A stretch of 44,389 nt of DNA from Phycisphaerales bacterium (GTDB lineage Bacteria > Planctomycetota > Phycisphaerae > Phycisphaerales > UBA1924), in NCBI GenBank assembly GCA_016742075.1, contig JACVCL010000009.1, forward strand, positions 1 to 44,389, in the 5' to 3' direction. Position numbers and translations under genes: made by a program. Numbering within the stretch: the stretch's first letter is position 1; every line of letters starts with the position of its first letter. The notes under the pieces were generated by a model that was not told the DNA's origin, made no database searches, and saw only the letters and a list, made by a program, of their open reading frames with translations. This document shows positions 24,067 to 32,019 of the stretch, piece by piece.

Positions 24067-26946
24067 TCAGCCGGCGGTGGAGAGGCCCGAGAGGCCGCCC
24101 AGCGCCCGCTGCTGCTGCTGGAGCTGGCCGATCGCGGCCTCCATCTGCTGGAACTGGGTTTCCAGCTGCTGGCGGCGGGAGGCCAGCCGCTGATCGATCT
24201 GCCCGATGCGGGTGTTCTGGGCGGTGATCAGGCCCGCCAGCGAGCGGTCGCGCCGCGTGAGCACGCCGTCGACGCTGTTGGTGACCTTGTCGGCGAGGGT
24301 CGCGATCATCTCCATCACGCCCTGGGTGGTGATGCTCTCCTTGCTCTCGCTGACGCTGGCGCCGTTGCCCAGGTCGGTGCTCGTGCTGGTGGTCGAGGCG
24401 AATCCGGCGACGAGGTTCCTCACGCCGTCGGGGTCGCGGGCGAAAGCGTCGCGGAACCGCGCGGTGTCGAACGACAGCTTGCCACCGGCCCCGAGCCTGA
24501 CGCCGATCTGCGAGAGGAACTGCAGATCGCCGCCGACGCCCTTGGCCCGGCCCTGGACGGTGGAGGAGAGACCGGCCCGCAGCTGGGCCAGGGTCGAATC
24601 GCCGAGCAGGGTGCCGCGCTTGTTGGTGTCGGCGTTGTAGGTGTCGTACTTGGCGAAGGCCGCGACGGCCTCGTTGTAGGCGCCGACAAAATCGTTGATG
24701 GCTTTCTCGATCCGGCTGTTGTCGCGCGTGACGCTGACGGTCACCGGCGCAGCGCTGGTGGCTCGGAGGTCGAGCCTCAGTCCGGGCGAGACGTTGTCGA
24801 GCGTGTTGGTCGAGCTGGTGAGCAGGATGGCCCGGGAGGGGTCGTCGGAACCGAAGAAGACTCGGGCGTCGTCGCCGCGGATCAGGGAAGAGAACCCGAG
24901 GTCGGCATCGCCCGTATCGATGACGGCCCGCCCCGCGGCGCCGCTGAACTTGCTGGTGAGCTGAAGCCGGTAGCCCGTGCCGGCGCTGCCGTCGCGGATG
25001 ATCGACGCCTGCACGGGCGAGTTGGCCGAGTTGTTGATCTTGTCGGCGACCTGCTGGAGCGTGTCGGTGGCGTTCAGCGCGATGGTGCGCTCGTATGAGC
25101 CGTCGATGACGATGTCGCCGCCGCCCTGCGGCCGCGTGGCCGACCCGGCCAGGTTGAGAGAGCGCGCCACGGTGCCCGAAACGTCCTCGATGCGCAGCGT
25201 GCCGCTGCCGCCGGACGTGTCCTTGACCGAGAGCCCATCGCCCTTGGCGTTCACCGATACCTCGACCTGGGCGCCGCCGGTCTGGAGGAACCGCACCAGC
25301 TCGTCGACCGTCTTGATGCTGCTGCCGACCGTGAGCGTCGACTGCTTGCCCGAGGCGTCGGTGATGCGGACGGTGCCGGCGCCGATGCCGCGGCCGTTGT
25401 TGAGCTTGGACACCTCGGTGGCCAGGCCGATCCACCGGGCGTCGAGGTTCGAACCGTTCACGGCCGTGGAAGCCACGCCGCCCGCGGCGGTCGCGATGCC
25501 GAGCTGCTGGGCGGCCGCGCCGACCACCGTGAGGTTCCCGGTGCCGCCCGAGGTGTCGCGCACCGAGAGCCCGTTGCCCGCGCGGTTCAGCCCGACGGTC
25601 GCCCGCACGCCGTTCGCGGCCAGCTGCTGGTTCATCTCGTCGATCATGTCGGAGATCGAGCCCGCGCGGGCCGCGGCCGACAGCCTGAACGCGAAGGTGT
25701 TGCCCGCGCGGTCGGTGAACGTGAGATCTTCGGCCGTGACACCCTGGCCGCCGCGGAGGTTGCGGCTCATCGAAGAGTTGAGCGCCGAGATGATGCGGCG
25801 GCCGGCGAGCACGTCGGCCGCGACGCCGGCGCCGGCGGTGGAGATGCCCAGGTCCTCGGCGGTGGTCCGGCCGCTGAGCGACGAGACCGACACGTTGCCC
25901 GTTCCACCCGTGCTGTCGGTGAGGGTGATCCCCGTGCCGTCGGCGTTGACGCTGGCCCGGACGCCCTTGCCTGTTCCGGCGTTGTAGGCGGTCTTATTGA
26001 TGATGTCGATGACGTCCTGGACCGTGGTGGCGCGCTGCTGGGTCACGGTGGTGACCGGGGGCGTGCCGCTGGTCTGCGTCACCTGCCCGAGCGAGATGTC
26101 GTAGACGGTCCCGTCTCGGGCGGTGATGCGGAAGTCCGGCGAGCCGTCGCGGATGTTCACGCCGTTGCCGTCGTTGAGCGTCGAGAGGGCGGTGCGGCCC
26201 GAGAGGGTTCGGATCCGGGCGCCGGTGATGGCGGTGTCGGCGCCGCTGGTGGTGCCGGCGATGCCGAGCGAGTCGGCGGCGGTCGACCCCGACGCGTTGG
26301 AGACCATCAGGTTGCCGGCGCCGCCCGAGCCGTCGGTGATCACCAGCCGGTCGCCCTGCACCGAGGCGCGGACGGTGACGCCCGAGGCGTTGTTGAACGC
26401 GTCGAGCACGTCGCCAACGGTCGCGGCCTTGGAGAGGTCGATCGTGGCGGTGGCGCCCGACTTGTCGCGCACCTGAACTTTGCCGCGGGCCACCCCCTGG
26501 CCGCCGTTGAGCTCGCCGAGCGCGGTGTCGCGCGCCAGCGAGCCGCCGCCGACCTCGAGCGTGATGCCCGAGGCGCCCACGGCGCCCGTGTCCTTGTCGG
26601 CGAAGCCGCGCGAGAGCACGCTCTGCGTGCTCACCAATCGATCGACGATGAACTGGAACGTGCCGACCGACGCGCCGGTGGAGGCGGTGGCCCGAAGCAC
26701 GTCGGCGTTGCTGGGCGTGGCGGCGCTGCTGTCGAACAGCCGGTCGCGCCGGAACGCGGCGGCGGTGGTCTTCAGCGCCAGGAAGTCGGAGTTGATGTCG
26801 AGAAACGCCGCCCGCTGCTGCTGCAGCTGCGTCACCCGCTGCTGGATCTGGATCTTCGGCCGGGCCTCGATCGACAGCAGCTGCTCGATCAGCGCACCGG
26901 TGTTGATGCCGCTGAAGATGCCCACCTGCGACTGGATGCCGCCCAT
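24067..26946 (-). CDS. fliD: Flagellar filament cap protein FliD, enlarged by flagellin-hook-IN repeats
   Basis: A 959-residue protein, about twice the usual 450-500. FliD caps the filament and helps flagellin fold at the tip; it may also act in adhesion. The N-terminal domain begins GIFSGINTGALIEQLLSIEARP, the typical FliD start with a coiled coil behind it. The C-terminal domain ends with a long coiled coil (INDFVGAYNEAV; then DRSLAGLITAQNTRIGQIDQRL), also standard. Between them, residues about 140-615 hold four diverged modules of the flagellin hook IN type, each closing with a version of DTSGGTGNLxV followed by LGI. The start at 26946 is supported by GGGAGGG (26954-26960) with 7-nt spacing. 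The extra modules would lie in the exposed D2/D3 part of the cap. Confidence 0.93.
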   Translation of the reverse strand: MGGIQSQVGIFSGINTGALIEQLLSIEARPKIQIQQRVTQLQQQRAAFLDINSDFLALKTTAAAFRRDRLFDSSAATPSNADVLRATASTGASVGTFQFIVDRLVSTQSVLSRGFADKDTGAVGASGITLEVGGGSLARDTALGELNGGQGVARGKVQVRDKSGATATIDLSKAATVGDVLDAFNNASGVTVRASVQGDRLVITDGSGGAGNLMVSNASGSTAADSLGIAGTTSGADTAITGARIRTLSGRTALSTLNDGNGVNIRDGSPDFRITARDGTVYDISLGQVTQTSGTPPVTTVTQQRATTVQDVIDIINKTAYNAGTGKGVRASVNADGTGITLTDSTGGTGNVSVSSLSGRTTAEDLGISTAGAGVAADVLAGRRIISALNSSMSRNLRGGQGVTAEDLTFTDRAGNTFAFRLSAAARAGSISDMIDEMNQQLAANGVRATVGLNRAGNGLSVRDTSGGTGNLTVVGAAAQQLGIATAAGGVASTAVNGSNLDARWIGLATEVSKLNNGRGIGAGTVRITDASGKQSTLTVGSSIKTVDELVRFLQTGGAQVEVSVNAKGDGLSVKDTSGGSGTLRIEDVSGTVARSLNLAGSATRPQGGGDIVIDGSYERTIALNATDTLQQVADKINNSANSPVQASIIRDGSAGTGYRLQLTSKFSGAAGRAVIDTGDADLGFSSLIRGDDARVFFGSDDPSRAILLTSSTNTLDNVSPGLRLDLRATSAAPVTVSVTRDNSRIEKAINDFVGAYNEAVAAFAKYDTYNADTNKRGTLLGDSTLAQLRAGLSSTVQGRAKGVGGDLQFLSQIGVRLGAGGKLSFDTARFRDAFARDPDGVRNLVAGFASTTSTSTDLGNGASVSESKESITTQGVMEMIATLADKVTNSVDGVLTRRDRSLAGLITAQNTRIGQIDQRLASRRQQLETQFQQMEAAIGQLQQQQRALGGLSGLSTAG

Positions 26947-27320
26947 GGCCGGACCCTCCCGGAGCCGCCGGCCACGAGAGTGGCCGATGCGCTCCGATTG
27001 CGAGCGCCGCCGATCGCTCGGCGGCTGCAAGCCTCCGGCCTGCCGTACCGTCTCCGGGCCTCCGGCCCGTCCCCCCGTTCACCCCGGCCCACCCACCTCA
27101 GTTCATCGGCTCGCCGTGCGCTGAGGGTGCACATCCGATCAGATACCGAATATGGCGGCGGGGGTGCGAGCGGATGCCCGAGCATCCGGGGTAACCCGCC
27201 TGTCAAGGCGGAATCGAACCGCAACGTGCGCGCCGCGCCGTTACAGGCCGCGCAGCCAGCCCACCCGCACCTCGGGTCGCGGGACCGAGTGTTTGCCCCC
27301 CTCTGCCGTGTGCCTTATCT
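26947..27320. other. Divergent intergenic region upstream of fliD and the debranching enzyme
   Basis: This 374-bp gap holds several GC hairpins and no open frame that looks coding. Nearest fliD is a perfect 6-bp stem with GAGA/TCTC loop (26970-26985). Near 27200-27215 the plus strand has CCGCC-TGTCAA-GGCGG, another perfect stem. No FliA-type (TAAA-15-GCCGATAA) or sigma54-type promoter is evident for fliD. A T-arm-like stretch on the minus strand is discussed under rejected items. Confidence 0.55.
26970..26985 (-). promoter_or_regulatory. Hairpin in the fliD leader
   Basis: GGCCAC-TCTC-GTGGCC forms a perfect 6-bp stem in the fliD leader, ending 9 nt upstream of the GGGAGGG ribosome site. At this distance it could affect ribosome access or bind a regulator. 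No T tract follows, so it is not a terminator. Confidence 0.4.
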
Positions 27321-29528
27321 ATGCCGAGTATGCCGCCTCCCCCGACCCCCCCTGCTCCTTCCACCCCCTCGAATCCGGGCGGTCTCCGCCCCAGCCCACG
27401 GGCCCAGGTGGTCCCGCCGCCGGAGATTCCCCCGGGGCTGGTCGTCGGTGGAATGTTGCGCGTTCCGGCGGGGCCGTTCGGCATGAATCACCAGCGGAAT
27501 CTGCACCCGCTGATCGACGCCGAGTGGGTCCTGCCGACCGGCAACGGCGGCTTTGCGATGGGCACCGGGCTGGGGCTTCCCCGGCGCAAGTACCACTGCT
27601 ACCTCATCGGGTCGTGCCACCCGCCGGTGGAGCGCGTGGCGCTGCTCAACACGCTCGAGGACCAGCTGGTGCTCTACCCCGGCTCGCGCCAGGAGCAGAC
27701 GGTCGATCTGGCGACCTATCGCGTGGTGGCGGGGGGATCCTCGGCGGGGATCCTGCGGCCGTCGGGGTACGACCGGCTGATCCGCTTTGAGAAAGAGGCC
27801 GACACGGCCCGGTGGATCATCCGCGTGGGCACCGTGGAGATCGTGAAGGAACTGCGGATGGGGTGGCGGCGCAACAGCTGCACCGTGCGCTACACCGTGC
27901 GCACCGACCGCGACGTTCGGCTGCAGGTGCGGCCGCGCGTGACGCTCCGCGACTTCCACGACACGCTGGGCCCCGGCGGGTCGGCGGGGGACACCCCGAT
28001 TGGCGACGACCGCCTCCGCGCCCGGGCGATCGAACGGGGTGTCGAGGTGTCGGACCCGGCGGCGCCCAAGCTCACCACGCGGATCGTCTCCGACAAGGCG
28101 GCGTACGCGCCGGCGCCGCACACGCTGCGCGGCGTGGTGTACGACCTCGAGGCCGATCGCCACCAGCCCGACCGCGAGGACCTGTTCTCTCCCGGGGTCT
28201 TCTCGTTCGATGTGAAGGCCTCCGGCGGGGCCGGGGTATTCACCATCGCCGCGGCCATGGCCCCCGACGAGGCCGACCCGGCCGATTTCGACCGCCGCGA
28301 GCGGGCCGAGCACCTCTCGCGCATCGCGGCCCGGATGGAGACGGAGCGGCCCGGGGCGTCGTCGCTGGCGCCGCTGGCGGCGGCGGCCGATGACTTCCTG
28401 GTTCCGCGCCGGGTGGGCGGCAAACCGCTGATGACCGTGCTGGCGGGCTTCCCGTGGTTCGCCGACTGGGGCCGCGACACCATGATCTCGCTGGTGGGGC
28501 TGATGATCGCGACGCGCCGGCTCGACGATGCGCTGGGGTGCCTGGAGACCTTCGCCCGGCACACCTCGCAGGGGATGATCCCCAACCGCTTCGACGACTA
28601 CACCAGCGAGCCGCACTACAACACCGTCGACGCGTCGCTGTGGTTCCTGCACGCCTGCCGCGAATACGTGCGGGCGTCGGGCGACCGCGACGGGTTCGAC
28701 CGCCTGCTGCGGCCCGCGTGCGAGGAGATCGTGGAGTTCTACGAGCGCGGCACGCGGTTCAACATCCGTGCCGACCCGGAGGATGGCCTGATCATCGCCG
28801 GCGACGAGACCACCCAGCTCACGTGGATGGACGCGAAGCGCAATGGCATCGTTTTCACGCCGCGCCACGGCAAGTGCGTGGAGATCAACGCGCTCTGGCA
28901 CCACGGCCTGCTGTGCCTGGCGGATCTCTCCGGCCGCGCCGAGCTGTCGGCGCGGGCCGCGCGTGTGCGCGAGAGCTTCAACCGTGCCTTCTGGGACGCC
29001 GCGAACAGCCGCCTGCACGACTGCCTGCGCCCCGACGGGCGAGGCGGCCACGCCCCCACGGGCGAGGTTCGGCCCAACCAGATCTTCGCGGTCTCGCTCG
29101 AGTTCTCGCCGCTCGACGCCGAACGGCAGAGGCTGGTGGTCGCCGACGTGCGCCGGCACTTGCTGACGCCGATGGGCCTGCGCACCCTGGCCCCCGGGCA
29201 GCCCAACTACCAGGCACGCTTTGAGGGCGACATGATGAAGCGCGACAACGCCTACCACAACGGCACGGTGTGGCCGTGGCTCATCGGCCCCTTCGCGGAG
29301 GCGGTGCTCCGGACCGGCGGGTTCTCGCCGGCATCGCGCGACGAGGCCCGCAGGCTGATCGCCCCGCTCATCGCCACCATCACCGGGCCCAACGCCGGGG
29401 GGCTGGGGTGCTGCCTGGGTCAGATCGCCGAGGTGTACGACGGCGACGATCCCCGGCGGGCCCAGGGGTGCATGGCCCAGGCGTGGTCGGTGGCCGAGCC
29501 GCTGCGGATAGCGTCGATGCTGCTCTAG
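27321..29528 (+). CDS. Glycogen debranching enzyme, GH133 amylo-alpha-1,6-glucosidase
   Basis: A 735-residue enzyme that removes alpha-1,6-linked glucose at glycogen branch points. Residues 1-40 are Pro-rich and variable. The N-terminal beta domain begins near 60 with EWVLPTGNGGFAMGTGLGLPRRKYHCYL, the GDE_N start motif. The (alpha/alpha)6 catalytic domain from about 360 has FPWFADWGRDTMIS, IPNRFDD, YNTVDASLWF and GEVRPNQIFAVS, and near the end YHNGTVWPWLIGPFAEA. These are the conserved stretches carrying the acid catalysts of GH133. The start could be the ATG at 27321 or 27330; the Pro-rich tail makes no difference to the domain. Its stop is shared with the convergent NPCBM-like gene (see findings). 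No glgA/glgB neighbour is present. Confidence 0.94.
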   Translation: MPSMPPPPTPPAPSTPSNPGGLRPSPRAQVVPPPEIPPGLVVGGMLRVPAGPFGMNHQRNLHPLIDAEWVLPTGNGGFAMGTGLGLPRRKYHCYLIGSCHPPVERVALLNTLEDQLVLYPGSRQEQTVDLATYRVVAGGSSAGILRPSGYDRLIRFEKEADTARWIIRVGTVEIVKELRMGWRRNSCTVRYTVRTDRDVRLQVRPRVTLRDFHDTLGPGGSAGDTPIGDDRLRARAIERGVEVSDPAAPKLTTRIVSDKAAYAPAPHTLRGVVYDLEADRHQPDREDLFSPGVFSFDVKASGGAGVFTIAAAMAPDEADPADFDRRERAEHLSRIAARMETERPGASSLAPLAAAADDFLVPRRVGGKPLMTVLAGFPWFADWGRDTMISLVGLMIATRRLDDALGCLETFARHTSQGMIPNRFDDYTSEPHYNTVDASLWFLHACREYVRASGDRDGFDRLLRPACEEIVEFYERGTRFNIRADPEDGLIIAGDETTQLTWMDAKRNGIVFTPRHGKCVEINALWHHGLLCLADLSGRAELSARAARVRESFNRAFWDAANSRLHDCLRPDGRGGHAPTGEVRPNQIFAVSLEFSPLDAERQRLVVADVRRHLLTPMGLRTLAPGQPNYQARFEGDMMKRDNAYHNGTVWPWLIGPFAEAVLRTGGFSPASRDEARRLIAPLIATITGPNAGGLGCCLGQIAEVYDGDDPRRAQGCMAQAWSVAEPLRIASMLL

Positions 29529-30883
29529 CGCCCGGGCGCCGGGGGCTCGGCGAGCAGAAGGGGCCGGTGCAGCGTCACCCGGTCGTGGATCGGCCCCTGC
29601 TCGCCGGGATCGAGCGTGATGGTGAGCAATGACGGCGAGCCCGGCGAGGCGGGCAGCACCACGTTCACGGCCGCCGCGGGCCGGTCGATGTTCAGCCGCT
29701 GGCGGGCCAGTTCGCGGCCGCCCATCGAGACGATCAGCACCGCGTCGCCCCACGGTGCCGCCGAGGTGTCGATCGACGCGGTGAACGCCAGGCGGCCCGC
29801 GCGCAGGTCGGCGGGCAGGGTGTACACCACCGTCATGGGCCCGGGCAGAAGGATGTCCCACGCGCTCAGGGCCGGCGGGACGCCGAAGGCCGGATCATCC
29901 GGGTGGCGCCGGAGCGAGATCGGATCGGCGAACCGACGGCCCGGCGGCGGGGTCTGCGACGTCGGGGCAAGCGACGAGAGCGGCACCAGCCGCTCGGCAC
30001 GCGGCACGAACGCGCGGAGGCCCACCGGCAGCGGTGCGGGGTCGGCGCCGCCCGGCGGCCCCAGCACCAGACCGTCGGGCCCCAGCGTCATCGCGTCGAC
30101 GGCGACCACCGAGCCCTCGGCCAGAAACGCCATCGCGCCGGAAGGCCGCTTGCGGCGGTTGGCCAGCGTGATCGACGCGACGCGCTCGAACGGCAGCGTC
30201 AGGGTGGCTTTTTCTGCCTGCTCGAGCTCGACGGCCGCGCCGGCCGAGAGCACGAACCCGGTGAGCTGATCGCCGTTGGCCAGGCGCACCTCATCGGCGG
30301 CCGGCGCCGGCGCCGGCTGAGCCGAGGCGGCGCCGGCGGCCGCGGGAGACACGATCCGCGCAACCCCGTCGAGCGGGACCGCGCGCACGCCCAGCATGGG
30401 CTGCGACCACCACACCGCGTCCTTCACCGCCTTGCGGTCGGCATCGGGAGCGGGCGCGGCTACGGGGCCGCCCATCAGACGCTCGCCGGCGACGGTCTCG
30501 AGAAAACCAACGGGCTCGGCGAGCAGCCGTCGGCGCGTGCGCTCGACAGGCTCGATGCGCGCACCGCCCGGCGACACCGCGCCCACGCCGAACGCCGGGT
30601 CGGCGTCCGCCGCCGCGGCGAACACCGCGAGCACCTGCGACATCGGCAGCGGCGTGCGCCGGCCCGACTCATCCTGCAGGGTGACCTGCCGCGCATCGAT
30701 CGCCACCAGCACGCCGCGCCGCGCCTGAAGCTGGGTGTCGAGCACGAACACCGTCGCTTCGTCGGCGTCCTGGCGAGCAGGCTCGGCCCCCGGCGCCGGG
30801 GCCGCGAGGGCCGCCAACAGCCCGGCCGCGGCCAGCAGGGCCCGCGGCGACCAGCGGACGGTCTGGGGGCTCATCACGCTCAT
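29525..30883 (-). CDS. Exported protein with NPCBM-like C-terminal carbohydrate-binding domain
   Basis: A 452-residue exported protein, last gene of a four-gene operon. The signal peptide is VRWSPRALLAAAGLLAALA with cleavage near residue 33. Residues 45-310 contain repeated small beta segments (VLVAIDARQVTLQDESG; LPFERVASITL; LPLDGVARIV-like), typical of planctomycete proteins that carry SH3-like or LSm-like repeats. Residues about 325-450 show the layout of an NPCBM/NEW2-type jelly roll: WDILLPGPMTVVYTLP, then strands ending with a DRVTLHRPLLL motif. NPCBM domains bind galactose-type sugars or lie in cell-surface proteins. The ATG at 30883 overlaps the previous stop as ATGA. The domain call is by pattern. 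Confidence 0.68.
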   Translation of the reverse strand: MSVMSPQTVRWSPRALLAAAGLLAALAAPAPGAEPARQDADEATVFVLDTQLQARRGVLVAIDARQVTLQDESGRRTPLPMSQVLAVFAAAADADPAFGVGAVSPGGARIEPVERTRRRLLAEPVGFLETVAGERLMGGPVAAPAPDADRKAVKDAVWWSQPMLGVRAVPLDGVARIVSPAAAGAASAQPAPAPAADEVRLANGDQLTGFVLSAGAAVELEQAEKATLTLPFERVASITLANRRKRPSGAMAFLAEGSVVAVDAMTLGPDGLVLGPPGGADPAPLPVGLRAFVPRAERLVPLSSLAPTSQTPPPGRRFADPISLRRHPDDPAFGVPPALSAWDILLPGPMTVVYTLPADLRAGRLAFTASIDTSAAPWGDAVLIVSMGGRELARQRLNIDRPAAAVNVVLPASPGSPSLLTITLDPGEQGPIHDRVTLHRPLLLAEPPAPGR

Positions 30884-32019
30884 TTCTGGAAGATCGGCAG
30901 ATACCGCTTGGGCATCTGAAGGATGATCAGGGCCATGGCGGTTCCGTACGCCGTGCCGGCCGAGCTGTCGCCCCACGTGCCGTCGCTCTCCTGCTTGGCG
31001 ATCAGCTCGTCGCGGATGGCCGGCCACCACCGGCCCCAGTAGTCGCCGCCGGCCAGGTACATCGTCTGCACCGAGTAGTAGTGCCCGTAGAAGTAATGGG
31101 CCTGCGACGACTCGCGCCCCGGGAACGCCTCGTTGGCGAGGTAGTCCAGCCCGCGGGTCAGCGCGTCGTCGCGGTAGATGCCGGCGTAGTAGAGGCTGGC
31201 CACCCCGGCGGCGGAACGGGGCCACAGCGAGGGGCCGCGGGGCAGCTGGTACATGAACCCGCCGTCGGCGTTCTGGCACGCCCGGACGTATTCCACGGCG
31301 CGGTCGATGGTCGTCGCCGGCACGTCGATGCCCGCGTTGCGCGCCGAGCGCAGCGCCATGATCTGGCAGATCGTGACCGAGATGTCGGCGTCGTTGGGCA
31401 CCGGGTTGTAGCGCCAGCCGCCCTCGGCGTTCTGCGTCTGGACGATGAGCCGGACCGCCCGGGTGAGCGCGTCGTGGGTGCGCGAGGCCAGCTCGGCGTC
31501 GGGGCCGCCGGCCGTCATGCCGTACACCTCGCCCAGGAACAGCGTGGCGAAGCCGTGCCCGTACATCGGGCCATGCGACTGATCGGCCGAGACCAGCCCC
31601 GTCTCGGTGACGTTGGACAGGATGAACTTGAGCGCCTTCTCAACGTTCGGTCCGTACCGCCCGCGGCCGGGGACGTGCCCGTCGGCCATGAACGCCAGCG
31701 CCGACAGCGCCGTGATGCCCGAGTGCTTGCCGTAGCGGTCGGTCGGGAAGGCGCCGTCCTCGCTCTGCAGGGCGGCCAGTGCGGCCAGGCCACGATCGAC
31801 GGCGCGTTCGAGGGCCGGGGTGATCTCGTCGGCGAGCGCCGCGTTCTGGGCGCTGCGCGAGCCGTCGGGCCGGACCGACGGATCGGCCTTGCCCGCCGGG
31901 GCGGGCGCCCCGGGGGCCGCCGGCGGCGCCGCGGGTGCCGGCTCCTCGCCCGCGGGCTGGGCCGCGGCGAGAAGGGCCGAGAGACCCGACGAGAGAATCA
32001 GCCCCGAGATCGAGCTCAT
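30880..32019 (-). CDS. Terpenoid-cyclase/prenyltransferase-fold repeat protein
   Basis: A 379-residue exported protein. After a signal-like N-terminus (ISGLILSSGLSALLAAAQ) and a Pro/Ala linker to about 45 come alpha-alpha repeats, each with a QxxDGxF/GGW turn: LAALQSEDGAFPTDRYGKHSGITALSALAFM (about 83-112), VQTQNAEGGWRYNP, RACQNADGGFMYQ and AKQESDGTWGD. These are squalene/oxidosqualene-cyclase and prenyltransferase type QW-like repeats. The acid motif DxDD of squalene-hopene cyclases is absent, and the protein is too short (about 620 expected) for a cyclase. It is therefore likely a binding protein of the same toroid fold, common in planctomycete operons. It is joined to its neighbours by ATGA overlaps on both sides. 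Confidence 0.85.
   Translation of the reverse strand: MSSISGLILSSGLSALLAAAQPAGEEPAPAAPPAAPGAPAPAGKADPSVRPDGSRSAQNAALADEITPALERAVDRGLAALAALQSEDGAFPTDRYGKHSGITALSALAFMADGHVPGRGRYGPNVEKALKFILSNVTETGLVSADQSHGPMYGHGFATLFLGEVYGMTAGGPDAELASRTHDALTRAVRLIVQTQNAEGGWRYNPVPNDADISVTICQIMALRSARNAGIDVPATTIDRAVEYVRACQNADGGFMYQLPRGPSLWPRSAAGVASLYYAGIYRDDALTRGLDYLANEAFPGRESSQAHYFYGHYYSVQTMYLAGGDYWGRWWPAIRDELIAKQESDGTWGDSSAGTAYGTAMALIILQMPKRYLPIFQK

Noticed and set aside
27200-27290. Possible tRNA on the minus strand: a GGTTCGATTCC T-arm-like stretch with an upstream CTGTAAC that could be read as a GTA anticodon loop
   Set aside because: The anticodon stem would have a G-G mismatch, no D-arm can be drawn upstream, and no acceptor stem pairs with the sequence after the T-arm. 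It is more likely a chance match beside a simple GC hairpin.
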